This document shows positions 42,274 to 55,550 of a DNA stretch of 64,000 nucleotides, in pieces. The translations under genes and the position numbers were made by a program. Under the pieces are notes generated by a model. It had not been told where the DNA came from, did not search any database, and worked only from the letters and a program-made list of their open reading frames with translations. Source of the DNA: Amanita rubescens (Eukaryota; Basidiomycota; Agaricomycetes; Agaricales; Amanitaceae); the NCBI GenBank assembly GCA_015039365.1, contig WION01000006.1:806001-870000 (forward strand), given 5' to 3'. Position 1 is the first letter of the stretch; each line of letters opens with the position of its first letter.

Positions 42274-45200
42274 ATGGCACCACCGCGCGCAACCGCCGCT
42301 GACAGGGATCGAGAGCGCCAACGATACAGGGCAAAGCTCGCAAATGCTTTCACAGAGGAAGATGATCCCCTTGCAGTCTACTATCAGTTCGTAGAGTGGA
42401 CTTTAAAGCACTACGGCGAAAGGGATCGAGACTCCGGGCTTACCCAACTGCTTGAAGAAGCAACTAGAGTATTCAAAGATGACGAATTGTACAAGACAGA
42501 TTTGAGATACCTTAAATTATGCTCACTTCATGCTCGCCAACTCTCGCGCGCGAACGCGATCGCAATATACGCGTCTCTGATATCCAGCAATATCGGAACA
42601 TCTTATTCCATGCTATACGAGGAATATGCCACTCTCCTCGAGAAAGATGGGAGGTGTGTATCACCATGGCCTTACATGCATTCTCAGCCAAGACTTTGCC
42701 AGACTACAGGAAGCCGATGCCATATACTCCAAAGGCATCGCACGAAGCGCCAGGCCGCAAGAACGACTCAAAAGCCGATACCGTGAATTCCAGAAACGAT
42801 TCAGCTCCTCATCTTCTACCGCTTCGTCATCTACAGCTACCGCCTCTTCTACTCCCCCGTCCTCAACCGCCTCAACTTCAACAGCTAGATCGCATCGCGC
42901 TACAACCACCATCACTTCTACCGCCACCACTAACACCACCAATTCTACACCTCATTCCAGATACGCCCAAATGCTGGCGCCACCTGCTCCAGGGAAACGT
43001 CCTGAGAAGCTCCGTTTCAATCTTTCGCTTCTTTTTACAGACGAGAGCGTTGAGTACAGTATACAGGAGGCGCGGACGAGATCTATTGGCTTGCTGGGCA
43101 AGAAATGGGCGCCACTGCCTCCAACAAATTCCTCCCAACCCTCATCATCATCAGCTGCTCGGGACGATCCCAGCACTGATGTGCAAATGTCAACCGGGTT
43201 GGGACCACACAGAAGGAAAAGTATTTACGGCGGTGGAGCAGAGCCAACAGTCACTATTAATACCAAGGAAGCCCTGGCGGATGTCTTCGGGATGTATAAT
43301 TCCCCTGATAAGACTAAGTTTATGGGGCTTCCTGGAAGCAAGCACGCGCCGCTAAAGAAGATCGAACCCATTACACCCATTGCCCAGCCGCGATTTACAT
43401 CACCCACCGAAAACAGCAATAGCGAGAATGTCAACCGAAGCAGAGGCGAGAATGACCAAAATTTCAAGACTCCCACTGCAAGTGAGTTTCGTATATGCCC
43501 TATATTCTCCTTTAGCCAAGAAGAGTCTTTCATAATTGCAAATACTTTTTACAGCATTCCGACCTTTTGTCGACGAAAATACCAAATCCAACAGGGTCAC
43601 CCCTGCTTCGAGCAAGGTATTGTAATATGACGTTCATTAGTTATACCATCTGAGCCCCGTCCTAGTTTACACCATTCGTGGATTCGGAATCAAGTAAAAC
43701 ACCAGTTGCGGCTAATTCGCGGCCTGCGCTGTCGATAAAGGATATGGCATCGACTTCCGGTTCTAAGCCAAGCGGCTCACTTAGCCCTGCCGAGACCCCG
43801 TCAGAAGCGGTTTTCAAGGTATTTACGCCTGCAGGCCGTGGACAGACTCCACCGCTTGCACCGGTCCGTGAATCTCTCACCGATGATCATGGCAAGCCCC
43901 AACGCAGATCCAAAGCCCTAACGCACGAGCGAACCCATTCGCAAGGTACCATAGGATCTCCATCAGGTTCATCGGAGGACAGGTCCGTGCAATCGTCGTC
44001 CAAGAAAGCTTCTGCTTTCAGGCCGCTGGCAGATGCCGAGAATTCTCGGACTCCATTCAAAGTTTTCTCCCGTCCACCTGAGCAGGACCAACCACAGCTA
44101 CCCAACCATGAACCGGAGTCTGGGGCCGGAGATTCACAAATGCCAAGTCTTGGCAGAGAGAATCCATTTACTTCCAAGTCAACCGTTGCAGAAGGAAAAC
44201 CTACCGCCTTCACCCCTTTTAGGGACGAAAGGAAAACCATTTCATCTGCTGCTGCTACATCTGCTTTCAGACCATACGTCGACCCAGGAGACAAGGAAAA
44301 TACGCCCGTTTCCTCTGGCTCTGTCTTCTCCAAGCCCAAAGCCACTCTGAAGGAAGCCCAGCCAAGACCTGTGCTAGCTCCAAGTGTTAGTTGGCCGTCT
44401 TCGGGCGTTTCGTCTTCATCCTCGTCTTCATTTAGCGACCTTGCCGAGATTCCTGAGCAAGGAGTCGTACCCGCCTCTTATGATGAAGAGTATTATGACT
44501 ATGAAGACGACGAAGAAGCAGATGACATTGAACGAGTACAAAGTGTTGTAGAGGAGGACTTGGAGCTTGAGTATATCGGAGAATCCTTCCAAGGACGCGC
44601 ATCATCATCACCGCTATCAAGATCAGGAAAGTATACCTCTAGGTGGTCGATTTGGGAGGATCAATGTTATGACGCCCATTACGGAACGTACGATCGAGTA
44701 CACGGTAAGCACTCGTGGAGGAACTCCAAGCGAACGCTTGCGTGCTCCTGACGAAGAGGATTACGATATGTTTGATGGGTATGAGGAAGATGGCGAGTTT
44801 GACACGAAAGAGACCAATGGCTGTCAATGGAGCGAGCGGGACGCCCTGCGCGCTGCGGAAAGACTGGCTGCGGAACTCAAAGCAGATGAAGAGCAAGAAA
44901 ACCCTCGACTGTAGATTGTTTGATACGTCTCTACTCGAGGCAGAGGAACCCGCGGGAGGGCTCAGTCTTGCGGACACACTAACCTTGTCGTCCACGTTTA
45001 AGCCACCAAACCCATGCAACCCGTTCGATGCACCGATACTATCTACTCTACTGTCTCGCATTCCACGAGATTCCCATTACTACGACTTGCGCGACCAGGA
45101 ATCAAGCATGCTAGATGCCCTAGAAAAGTTTACAAAGAAAGCGGCTGGCCGCAAATCCGGCGTGGATATGACCGACTTCTCTCTGAACTTGAATGGGCAA

Positions 45201-46244
45201 CGGTTTAGCGTTTCGGAGAAACTCGGGGAAGGAGGATTTGGGTCCGTGTTTAAGGCTAGGGATTTGGGCGTCCGGCCATCGAACGCGGATGAAGATGAAG
45301 AGGACGAGGATGATCTAGAGGACGATGATGATGATGAATCGGGTTCTTCGTACGTTGCATTAAAGGTTGTCCGCCCACGGAACCTATGGGAATATCATGT
45401 CCTTCGACGGCTACATTCCGCTCTGCCCCCAGCTGAGCGTCGATCGATCATCCTTCCACACGCACTTTATGCATTTAAAGATGAATCCTTCCTAGCACTC
45501 AATTTTTGTGCGCAAGGCACGCTTCTCAGCATGGTCAACAACGCCACATCCACCGGCGTAGCACAACAAAGTGGATCTCTCGATGAACTCCTGGTCGTCT
45601 TCTTCACCATCGAACTTTTAAAATTCGTGGAAACCTTGCATAGCGTTGGGTTTATCCATGGAGACCTCAAGATCGATAATTGCCTATTGCGTCTAGAAGA
45701 TGCGCCAGGCGGCGTTTCTTCCTGGTCAAGTTCGTATCAGCCTTCGGGAGATGGCGGCTGGGCATGCAAAGGCCTATGTATTATCGACTTTGGAAGGGCA
45801 ATTGATACGAGGCTCTTCCCGAGCGGGCAGCAGTACCTCGCCGAGTGGGAGACGGACGAACGCGACTGTTTCGAGGTGCGCGAGAACAAGCCGTGGACGT
45901 ACCAAACGGACTACTTCGGACTCGCTGGTATCATTTACTGTATGTTGTTTGGAAAGTATATCCAGTCGAACGCCATTGCTACCACTACCGACGGTGAGGG
46001 ATCAACGACGCGGTACAAGATTGGAACATCGTTCAAGCGGTATTGGCAGACCGATCTGTGGAACAGCCTGTTTGACGTACTCTTGAATTCCTCTCAAGTC
46101 AGGTCGGACGGCTCACTGCCTCTTTGTTCCGAGTTGGCAGAATTGCGGAAAGAAATGGAAAAATGGTTGCAGGCCAATTGTAATCGATCAAGCGGTACGC
46201 TCAAGGGGTTGTTGAAAAAAGTGGAGATGGCGTCGTTACGATGA
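42274..46244 (+). CDS. BUB1: Spindle-checkpoint kinase BUB1 (MadBub type)
   Basis: Mitotic checkpoint kinase that binds Knl1 and recruits APC/C regulators at kinetochores. Exons 42274-42657, 42710-43481, 43555-43616 and 43666 onward. The N-terminus is the Mad3/Bub1 TPR domain (DPLAVYYQFVEWTLKHY, YSMLYEEYATLLE, EADAIYSKGIARSARP). The middle is disordered with a KEN box (near 44295) and repeated F-x-P-[FLY]-x-D motifs. The kinase domain has P-loop GEGGFGSV, VALKVV, HGDLKIDN and DFG. A 58-nt intron (about 44533-44590) explains one frame change. Another at about 44912 has no visible intron and looks like one extra base before FDTSLLEAEE, so this copy may be broken or the assembly wrong. CKD homology elements GGRFGRINVMTPITERT precede it. 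Confidence 0.82.
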
Positions 46245-46566
46245 TACCTAATCTTTACCATGTACGCAGTTTATTCAATCTAGCGTAACTTTTTGGAAAG
46301 CGAATCACTCGCGTCAAATCAGCGTCTCGACGTATACATGAATATTGCAAATCCACAACAACACAACAAGTAAAGATAGACATGTAGGGTTACACAGAAT
46401 CTTGACTGAGGTTGCGCAGACTTCAAAGACCATGATACGACAAGAAGTGAAACAGTGAAATCCCAAACCCAAAGTCAAAGAGTGGCACTGCAACGTCGTT
46501 AATAGACGCACATCTCCTGACCATCTCTCATCGACACCCTAAGAAGATCAACGACCCGACACCTAA

Positions 46567-49500
46567 CTATGCATGTCCACCCATCTGCACAGGCGGAGCA
46601 GGTCCACCTTCGTATGGATGTGGCGCTACGTTTGGCGGTGGGGGCATCATCATAGGGTATGGTACGGCATGTTGCACTACAAATAGAGAAGTCAATACTT
46701 TTTCGCAAACTCTTGCAACAAAGGCATACTCTGAGGACTCTGGTGATAGTATGGATGTGCGTGTGCGGGAATAGGCGTTGGGGGCATAGAAGGTCGTGGG
46801 CCTGCACCATTAGGCGGTGGAGGGTAAGCTCCTGGGGGAGGTGGAGGCGGCATATAGGCTTGTGCTAGCGAAACTTTCAGAACCAGGGACTCGGCCTGCA
46901 GTTTTAAACTCACGCGGCATTTGTCCCATACCAGGAGGGTACATAGCTGTGCACGAAAGAATAACATTAGTCTCAACCCAATCCTCTGTTTGATAGTTAA
47001 CAAACCAGGGGAAGGCATTCCTGGAGGATACGGCATAGGCTGCATAAATGGTCCAGGCAAATAAGCGGTCGGGGGCCCAGGAGGTGCCATACCAGGCATC
47101 ATAGGCTATCATGAGTTCAGTTGGCTGATCGAATTGAAGTCCTTGGCATAACATACCTGACCGGGGTAAGCATAGGGTGGATATGCATAAACATAACCTC
47201 TTGCAGCTGCCTGAGCGGCAGAGTCTTCTTCGTAAGATGGAGGTGGGATTGGTGGAGGCCCAGGAGGCATTATATGCGGAGCGTGGGGCTGAGGTTGGTG
47301 CTGGGTAGGGGGGAACAACTGGCTGTAACGTTTCCCCGAGTATGGCCATGATTGAGCTAGCACAAGGTCGGATTTTGACTTGTCAAAAGCACAAAATACA
47401 CGTACATGTCTGTGCGGGATCGCCCACTTTGCCGTGCTTAAACGGATTGAAGTCATCTTTGAGCGGTACAACGTTAGCCTTCTTGATTTGCTTGCCAAAG
47501 AATGGATTGGGGGTAGCAGATACCTGGCAACAAGTTTAAAAATGCACTAATTTGCTTCTAATTCATGAGCTCACCGATTCTGACTTGGGCTTGGGCGAAG
47601 CGGAGGCCAGGCTTGCGTTAGAATTGCTTGCGTTAGGCGAGTTTGCACCCTGGATAGTTGTTAGTGAAGGAATTACCGTAAAGATTGGATCTCACCGGTG
47701 TAAATGCGCTGGCTTTTGGATTCGGACGGAATGACGAGGCATTAGCATTAAGGCGCGCGGCGGTTGGTGACGCAGGAGTATTGGTAGCAGAGCCATTGGT
47801 AGAGGTCGTGGTTTGTGCGCCATTGGTCGTATTCGATGTGCTTTTAGGCTTGCTTCCTCGGAAAGGTGGGATAGCCTGAATAAACATATTGATCGTAGGT
47901 TTTTTGGTGCCAGCTTCCGTTGCACCACCCGCTTTCGCGGACATGGCCGTCTTTGGCGCAATGGTAGAGGATCCCTGAGCAACCCCAGTGTTAGGTGTCT
48001 TGGCAACAGCAGCTAATTTGCGTGAGGCATCTGGCTTGACATTTGGCGGAACTCCTCTGGTGGCATTAGCAGGAGAGGGTGCACCAATACTCCGGGCTTG
48101 GGAAGATTGTGCGTCGAGATTAGCCTTTTCCCTAATAGCGCGCTGTTTCTCCTCGTCTTTAGCAAGTATCGACACAAGATCTTCCGGAATGGGCTTGTTC
48201 AGCTACACCGATTTTGTCAGAAATTGCATCGCCTAGAGTTATTATGACGCGAACCTTGAAACTCTGACCGAATTTCATAAGTTCTGATATTTTCTTGTCC
48301 ATCTCACTCCTGACGAGCGCCTGACGCTTTTGAGTCAAACGGTGTTTCTCATTGACAACGAAATCGCGGAACGCAGGTAGAGGGTCAGCAGGAGGCTAAT
48401 ACAGAAGATGAGCAAAAGTAGCACATTAGTTTCATGTCATGATACCTTGTTTGCAGGAACTTGACTTGTCGCCGACGGCGCTGCCGCAGGAGCAGGAGTG
48501 GATGTCTTCGATGGCGGAGTGGAAATCTGAGCGCCATCTGGTCCATTAACCGCGATTTTCGGGGCCTCAGCCTTGGGCGCATTAATGGCAGTGGTAGATC
48601 CCATGGCAGCTTGCTTTCTAGCAGCTGGGGGAATATAGGCGTTTGACCCACGCACGACGGCACCGTATCTGTGATAGAGCATAACTAACACAGCCTCGGA
48701 CAGGATGTGAGAAACAAACTTTTCCTCCTCATTGGAGTCAGCGTCTTCGACGATATGCCCTCTTTCCTCCAACACGTGGAGGTTGGTGGTAGCGGTCTGT
48801 TCGGGTCAAGTATATATGGGATGCCTAAAAATAGCGAGATGAACGTACCCCAAGGATCTCACTGGCAATGCGCAGAGCCTTGCGTTCCTTCTCCTTGTAA
48901 TCTGGAGCTGACCGATCAAGTCTAGTCGTATAAGCATCTTCGTCAAAATTGGTTTTGACGCCAAATAGCTTTTCATTGACCGCGAATTGGTCCCAGGATA
49001 CATTTCCAGTAGTATTAAACGCTTCGTCTTGGGTTAGATTTGGTACATCCCCACCAGGCTGCCATGCTTGCAGCTCTCGTTCTCGGACAGGTCCCTTCTT
49101 CTGGCCGATGTCCGTGTCAGTCCGGAATGCTGAGACAATGTTACGTGAGGTGGGAATGGGAAAAGAATAGACGCCTACTGTCGCCATTGGATGGTCTCGA
49201 GTCTGCCGGTCCGGAAGTCCATGATTCGATATTCGTCGAAGCAACGAAGTGGTGATCCTTCAAGGCGGCCCCGGGATTAGTGAGGTCTTTAACGTCTTTG
49301 AGGGCGACGCCCGTCGTATCCCCTTCTCCACTCGTCGAAGCCACAACGCCCTCAAAGCGTTGGCCAGTCTTTGTCAAAAGAACAACAGTAGTACCCTGCG
49401 TAGTATGACTTTTCAACCTCAGACAGCTTGTGCATGACGGGTAAGCATACGGTTAAGCCAGCGAGAGATTGCAGAAGGCCTGTATCATGTCTGGTTCCGT

Positions 49501-49731
49501 TTGTTTGAGGATGGGAGGCAAATCCACTTTGGGAAGTGGGAGTGGCGGGATTCGGTGTACGAGAAGCACCACTTGAAGGCGAGAAGGTAGGCGAAGCGCG
49601 GGCACCAGTCCCCCAAGCATTTCCGCGGCTGCGACAAAGTAAGCATATCGCAAGGTGGGGAATGACAAAGCGTACCGAGCAGTGTCAGGGAGCCCCTTCC
49701 TCCCTGATTTTTGCGGTCGAGCGGAGGCCAT
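46567..49731 (-). CDS. PBP1: Ataxin-2 / PBP1 homologue
   Basis: RNA-binding partner of poly(A)-binding protein and stress-granule factor. The start at 49731 gives MASARPQKSGRKG. An Lsm-type fold follows (GTTVVLLTKTGQRFEGVVAST, VALKDVKDL), then the LsmAD domain (NLTQDEAFNTTGNVSWDQFAVNEKLFG, AYTTRLDRSAPDYKEKERKALRIASEI). The middle is Ala/Thr/Pro-rich and includes LNANASSFRPNPKASAFTP, a good PAM2 motif (LNxxAxxFxP) for the PABP MLLE domain. The C-terminus is Pro/Tyr/Met-rich with many short exons, ending QMGGHA at 46567. At least nine introns. The family usually has exactly these three elements, so the identification is firm; exon edges in the Pro-rich tail are approximate. Confidence 0.85.
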
Positions 49732-50147
49732 CACTTAAAATCGAAAAAGAAAAGGAAAGACGTAAATGAGATAAAGAAAGCCGTCCAGACACCGAGGGAT
49801 AACGCTACGGCGGGCAAAAAGGAAGTTTAGAGGTAAGAAGTGCGGTTCGTTTTGTTGAAGAAAATGGGGATTTACAGGATGAAGGAGGTGCTAAAAGTCG
49901 CGGAGGACGAAGAAGACAGCAATTCGGTGCGAACAGTCCTGACGCGATCCCCGGACACCGCTTCAGCCCGCCTCCTCTACTTTTCGTTGCCCTTCCTACC
50001 CGGCGTTTTCCTTTGTCCGGGGTCCACTCTGCCCGCCAGCATGACAGAATGTTATCTCACGTCAGACCTCAAGTTCGCCTATGTGATGACGTCTATAATG
50101 GCATTCATACAATAGGACTACTATATTTGTTACTATCATGTAACACC
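49732..50147. other. Intergenic region without a supported gene
   Basis: About 400 bp between the PBP1 start and the 3' end of the secreted propeller gene. Short open frames on the plus strand show no domain. PBP1 promoter elements are expected here, but none was recognised. Confidence 0.5.
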
Positions 50148-51744
50148 CTAATGCGTCTTAGTATATACTGCCAACCCCTGGATGTAAAGATGGTCTATAA
50201 ATCGCACAAAGTTAGCTAAAAAAATGACATTCAATCACTAAAAGACTTACCGACTGGGAGTCCTAGGTTGTAAGCACCCGGTGTAAGATCCAACTTCTGG
50301 ATCAGATTGGCCTCTCCGGGTCCCTCGATCTTCATAACATTAATTGAAGTAAAGTTGGCGGCAAGCGAGTACAGGTAGCTGAAGCACTCGTGAGTTATCA
50401 TTAATGGGGAAGCGAGACCTAAACTCACTCTGTCGAGGGCGTGTGGATGACATCAATATCAAGTAGCACATCGTAAGCATCCGTATAATATTGCTATGAA
50501 ACATATAAGGCTCGACTTCAACAAGACCCGTTGCTATGCTCACCTTCACTGTCTTTGCCTCAAGGTCAGATGAGATGGAAACCTCGACAACTTTGCCGCC
50601 GAATGTGTCGGTCATGTAGTAGTTGCCTGTCAAGGGACTTTGGACAGACCAGCAGATGCCCTTTTGTCCGGGAACTGGGTACTCTGTCATAAGTTTTACG
50701 TCCTTACGCCGGAAAGAATCAAGATTGAAGATATCATAGCCAAGTGCTGCGTCGCCAGAGACATAAGCGTTCGACCCGGGAATGGGAGTCATCGAGAATG
50801 GGAAAACATTTTTGCCAATGTTCATAATTGTGGGGGTTTGCGCTAACGAGTCATCGGTATTGATATTCCACGCCGCAATAAAGCCCTCAGTTACGTTGTC
50901 GCCTTTGGCGAGGACAACCACCTGTTTTTCGTCTGGGGAAAAGACGACTTGGCTTACACTGCCTGGCACGCCGAACGCCGGCGTAGTTTGCGGCATATTC
51001 AAGTAACGCACGCTATGGCTGATGGGAACCAAGCCTTTAATTTGATCAACGTGGAAGCAGCTGAGGCGACAAATTAGATGACTAGGAAACAAAAAACACA
51101 GAAAACAGTTAACGAACGCAACACCATTGATTTCGCCGCCATTCAGAACGCAGGCTTTTGTACCAGCTTTGTTGAAAACCGCAGAAGTTGGGAATTCTCC
51201 CCCGCTACCAACAGGTTTAGCCAAGAGGTTGACATCACCAGGGTCGTCAGGGTTAATGGTGAAAATAGATACGGTGTTTGCTCCAGCCTGGGTGTATTTT
51301 AAACGAAAATTCCAACATACACGACCGTATTACTCACATTAACGGCTATTGCCATATTCGCTTTTTGGGAGACCACAATGGCACCTTGGCTGAAGAGCCC
51401 ATCATTGACCTTGACCAGAGGGCCACCAGTATAACCATGGGCGCCAAAGCCACCAGCTCTGGTGGCATTACGGAAAGCCTGATAAACAAATGTGTAAGGG
51501 TGATAAGATGCGTATCATCTGTGAACTAACAATAGTGCCGTCTGCATATATATCAGATACCAAGAGCTGGTTTCCCTCTCCATAGGGAACATTTGACATC
51601 ACTGTCAATGTTTTGAGAACGGTGCCATATCTGATTTATCATTAACCTACCAAGGACGGAACCTATGGTTGCCTGGGTAGGCGCAGACATAACAGTCGCC
51701 AGAAGGGTGGACAAAAAGACACTAGCAAGCAGTGATAGCTTCAT
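50148..51744 (-). CDS. Secreted beta-propeller protein (3-carboxymuconate cyclase-like)
   Basis: The start at 51744 gives MKLSLLASVFLSTLLATVMSAP, a clear signal peptide. Exons then read VPYGEGNQLLVSDIYADGT, AFRNATRAGGFGAHGYTGG, QGAIVVSQKANMAIAVNAGANTVSIF, VVFSPDEKQVVVLAKGDN and DTFGGKVVEVSISSD, repeating four-strand blades as in the lactonase/cycloisomerase seven-bladed propeller family. Fungal relatives are often annotated 3-carboxymuconate cyclase, but the reaction is unproven for secreted members. An apparent stop after VGKSFSD is avoided by a 57-nt intron starting GTAAGT and ending TTATAG, giving a better tail (LPVDHLYIQGLAVYTKTH) and an end at 50148. Confidence 0.65.
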
Positions 51745-53603
51745 GATGTTCCTACTTTTGAAATAGAGGAGGATGGGGCAGCTGCAGGAATACGAGGTGG
51801 CCCAAATGAGTTTATATATGCATTAACAGCCTCTTCGGCTGAAAATGCTGGACCTCAGCAGAACAAAACCTGGGCACGGAATATCTTTCTAATCGCGTGC
51901 CGGTAAGTCATGAAACCTGAGTACAAAAACTTTAGCGACCCCGAGGCTCGAAGTTAATGACCTAACGCGTTTGCTCCGATCGAAAAGTAGGCTGTCCTCA
52001 CTCGGAAAAACTAGCTTGCTGGGTATATGTCTACCCAACCAGAATGTCATCATAGGGGTGACTGAGGCGTGCTGGTACATCTGTAGTGTACCATTGAGAA
52101 TTGAAACCTGCCTATGGGAGCCACTATAGTTTAGTAAATCTTTCGGACCATGTAGTTCATATTGATCAATCCGACGATAGATTGTGCCCACTGGCAGCCA
52201 TCGATGCGGCCAAAATTTCGGTCATCCGCTATTCACTGTTGCAATGGAGGCTAATATTAACGCTCTCCAACTATGGGATCGTGATGATCCGTCAGATTCG
52301 GCAGATCCAATATGAAAACAAGCTTTGGAGACGGGTTTACCTTCGAACGACGATGTTCATAGCTCACTTCGAATGACAGAGCAAGTTTTACGTGGCCAAC
52401 CAGTCCATTGTCGATGGTCCTTGGCCGCCCATCCTGGGGTCGCGATGATGCGTTGCCCGATCAAATGCGTGCCGTCGTGTATGTATTAGGCAGAAAGGTT
52501 CATCTAAGCGTAACAAGTCCCTGCAATGGGTAATAAGGGATCTGGTGTGTTTCCCTATCAAGCCGTGCAAACCAAGGCCCGGAACAATCGAAGGGATTTA
52601 CTCCCCATTCGTGAGTCTAATTCTAGGTCTCTGATTCGATCAGCAGGAAATGTGACTTCATACAGTCATGACGATCCGAAATGTAGATCGTCATATTGAT
52701 TCGTCACGGACTCGGCGACGGAAGGCGGCCGGAATTTTCAAAATAGCTTTCACTCCGGTCCCGGTATTATAGGGCATGGCAGAAGGCAACTGGAAGCGCT
52801 TAGGGGAAAGCAGTGACGGGGCAGAAATGGTTGGTTCTTGAATTAGGCCTAAAAATAAGCTATCATGACTATCAAAGTGTCCTAAGTGCCAGCTGAAAAT
52901 GTACCCATCTTGAGCATGAACATTTGAACAACTGGGGTGACATTCTATGATTCGGATATTGTTTACAATTCGTAAGTCTTCACAGCGTTGATTTGTGACA
53001 GGATTCAGTTGTGTGTCCGAGGGTCTGACGGCTCCGAGCCTAAGCCACAAGACTGGACGTGTATGTAATAACATGATCTGTCAAGCGACTCGGTGTAGAT
53101 AGGAACATACTATATCGAAATGGATCGTCCACGTAGCATATACTGCCATCTTAGCACCTAAGAGAGAGTATCCTCCCTGTATTGTGCGATCTAAAATTAA
53201 TAAAAAGATCAAGACCGCGTACGAGATCTTAAACCCGAATCACCTAATTGACTCCGACTCGACTCATTCCCAAGCAGGGTCAGGTAATGCTCCTTTCAGT
53301 TGGACTTCGTCGCGAATCAGTTCCTCGAGGTGAGCGCAGACTTGCCGCAGAAGCCGTATACGGGTGAATAAAGTGCTCTTTGCTGGCGTCTGTAGCTTGA
53401 AAGTTATTATTAGTATGGTAGTATGTTGCTTGCACATGTTTGCACTCCGTGCACCACGTTCTGGACGAAGCCTTGCTTCCGTTCGTTTAGCGTAAGTGTG
53501 TATTTTGGAATGCCACATTGACGCGTATCTAAGAAAGAACTAGGCGGGAGATCTCTCCCATCGTCAATTCGCCAGACATACAACTCATCCCTTTTCTCTT
53601 GAG
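51745..53603. other. Intergenic region without a supported gene
   Basis: About 1.9 kb with only scattered short frames on both strands, none with a recognisable motif, splice pairing or codon pattern. It holds the upstream regions of two divergent genes. No repeat or RNA gene was recognised. Confidence 0.5.
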
Positions 53604-55550
53604 ATGTTCGTCCGGGAACATACACCTCGAAATGCACGTGTACCAACGCTGGAAGCATCTAACCAAGTACAAATTGACGATCTAGTGCAACGAAATCGCG
53701 CTCTAGAGCAAACAAACAAGAATTTCGAGGGCCAGCTATATTCAGAACAACGCCGAAATAAGGAGGCCTTGGCTGAGATTCAGGAGCAGCTCCACCGCGA
53801 AAGACAGGAGTCGCGCGAAGGCTGTGACGTACTCATATCTTGCCATCGGCTTGTAAACCTACGAACTTTGTCGGATCTGGAAACGGTCAAGACGAGGTTT
53901 CTGCAGGAACAAGAAGTTACGAGGCAAGAAAAGAAGCAGCGGTTGCAAAGGGACACACAGATATTAAATTTTCAAATTAGAGAAGGAGAGTTAGAAGATA
54001 CAATAGCCCGCCTGAAAAACGAGACAGAAGATATTCTGGCGAAATGCGGAGCGGTCATTGTCAGTCTGCGACGGAACCTATCAACAGAGCGCAAAACCAG
54101 ATTAGCGCAAATATTAGTACTTGAAAAGGAGAAAGACGAGATTCAGGTGAACATTATCTTCGATCAATGTGAGTTCTAATATTGATTTCATAGTATTATC
54201 AAAGGACAAGCTATCGCAGCTCCGCCAAGATCATGCCACTCTTAAAACATCGGCCGAGTCAAGTATGTTAATGCTCGAGCGAGTGACGTTACAATTTGAG
54301 GGTGCCCGAACGAAGAACACCGAACTTGAACGCTCTATCGATGAACTAAAACGGAAGAACGCGGAACTTCAGCGTCAGCTTGAAAAGTGGCAAACCTTGG
54401 ATGCGAAGGGGAATGGAGAAATGGATGCTATCCGAAAGCAGAAGATGGAATTAGAGGTCAAGCTATCGAGTTTGCAGGACCGTTCGCAACGGCAAGTTGC
54501 CGAGAAAGAGAGGGAGTTGGAACGGATGGCTAAGAGAAATGAGAAGATGAAAGACATTGTCCAGCAGTGGCAGGTAAAGCAAAAGTATTTTGGGCTGTCC
54601 TGCACGCACTAATTATCTTATAGCTTGAAGCAGAAGAGGAGAAATCTGCAAGGGAGAAGATGGAGGATGCTTTAGCCGAAGCCCGTACGCGTATCAACAA
54701 CTCGAGATGGAGTCAAGGAAGGTAAGTTTCAGGTATAACGCAGAAGACCTTTTCTCATCCTCTTTTTTCTAAGCGGGAGAGGAGTGACTGAGGGACTATA
54801 TGGATTCTAAATCGGGTAGCAAGAGATCGCGCTCTCCAACTCAAAGCAAGAAAGCCACCAGTTCCGACGTCAACGATGCAGGCCTGCCCAGCTCATCTCG
54901 CAAGGTGGCAAGAAAGCCAAAGAGTAAATTAAGTCCCCGTTTCAGAGGTAGTGATAGATGAAGTGAGGGATACACCCACTCTGGCAGCGGCACCAGGACG
55001 GCCCTCCAAGGAGCGGAACTCTAAGAAAGCGTCGAAGAGTGATAAAGGGAAGGCCAAGGCCCTATCCATCGAGTCGGAAACTGAAGATGACGCGGACCAG
55101 AGGAGTGCTCCTAAGGGCAAACGGCAGCGGAAAATTTCAGACAACGACGAGGGTGAAGTTCAAGAAGTTGAAGTAGAACTTCGTCCTGCGAAAAAGGCGA
55201 GAGAACGTGCAAGAGGTGACGCTGCGGACGTAAAAGTGAAGGGTCGTCGAGGCGCCCGACAGGACAGATGCCGAGGATGTAGATTCGGAAGCTGAACAGG
55301 CGCCAATGAAGAAAAAGCGGAAAATCAATATCTTTTCAAAACCTGCTGAGCCCACTTTTGCATTCATGGTGAGAAATATTGCGGACCTTTATACACTTCT
55401 AACCAGTTGTCGAAGGGTAATGATACTGGTATTGGACTCGATATACCTACAATCCTGTCCCCAGTCAAGGAAACGACAGGTGTCCCTAACCGCTCTACTT
55501 CAGCTAGTGTCATGAACAGGGTTATATCGAAGACGTTTTCGAAGCGGTGA
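53604..55550 (+). CDS. Long coiled-coil protein with basic nuclear tail
   Basis: Not identified by name. Exons read a basic start (MFVREHTPRNARVPT) and then about 330 residues of heptad-rich coiled coil (IDDLVQRNRALEQTNKNF, ELERSIDELKRKNAELQRQL, KERELERMAKRNEKMKDIV). After introns near 54576-54624 and 54721-54791 comes a Ser/Lys-rich tail with several nuclear-localisation-like clusters (KGKRQRK, PAKKARER, MKKKRKI), ending SKTFSKR at 55550. The overall plan (N-terminal coiled coil, basic C-terminus, an SPVK site) would suit a chromosome or spindle protein, but that is inference. Frame joins near 54925 and 55260 need very short introns or carry indels, so the model is incomplete there. Confidence 0.55.

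Noticed and set aside
44715..44915. Frame-0 reading of the BUB1 middle part as the real protein
   Set aside because: The alternative frame gives the acidic EEDYDMFDGYEEDGEFD segment and conserved ITERT element, so frame 0 is only correct after about 44912.
49900..50060. GC-rich stretch checked as a tRNA or structured RNA
   Set aside because: No A-box/B-box spacing or cloverleaf was found.
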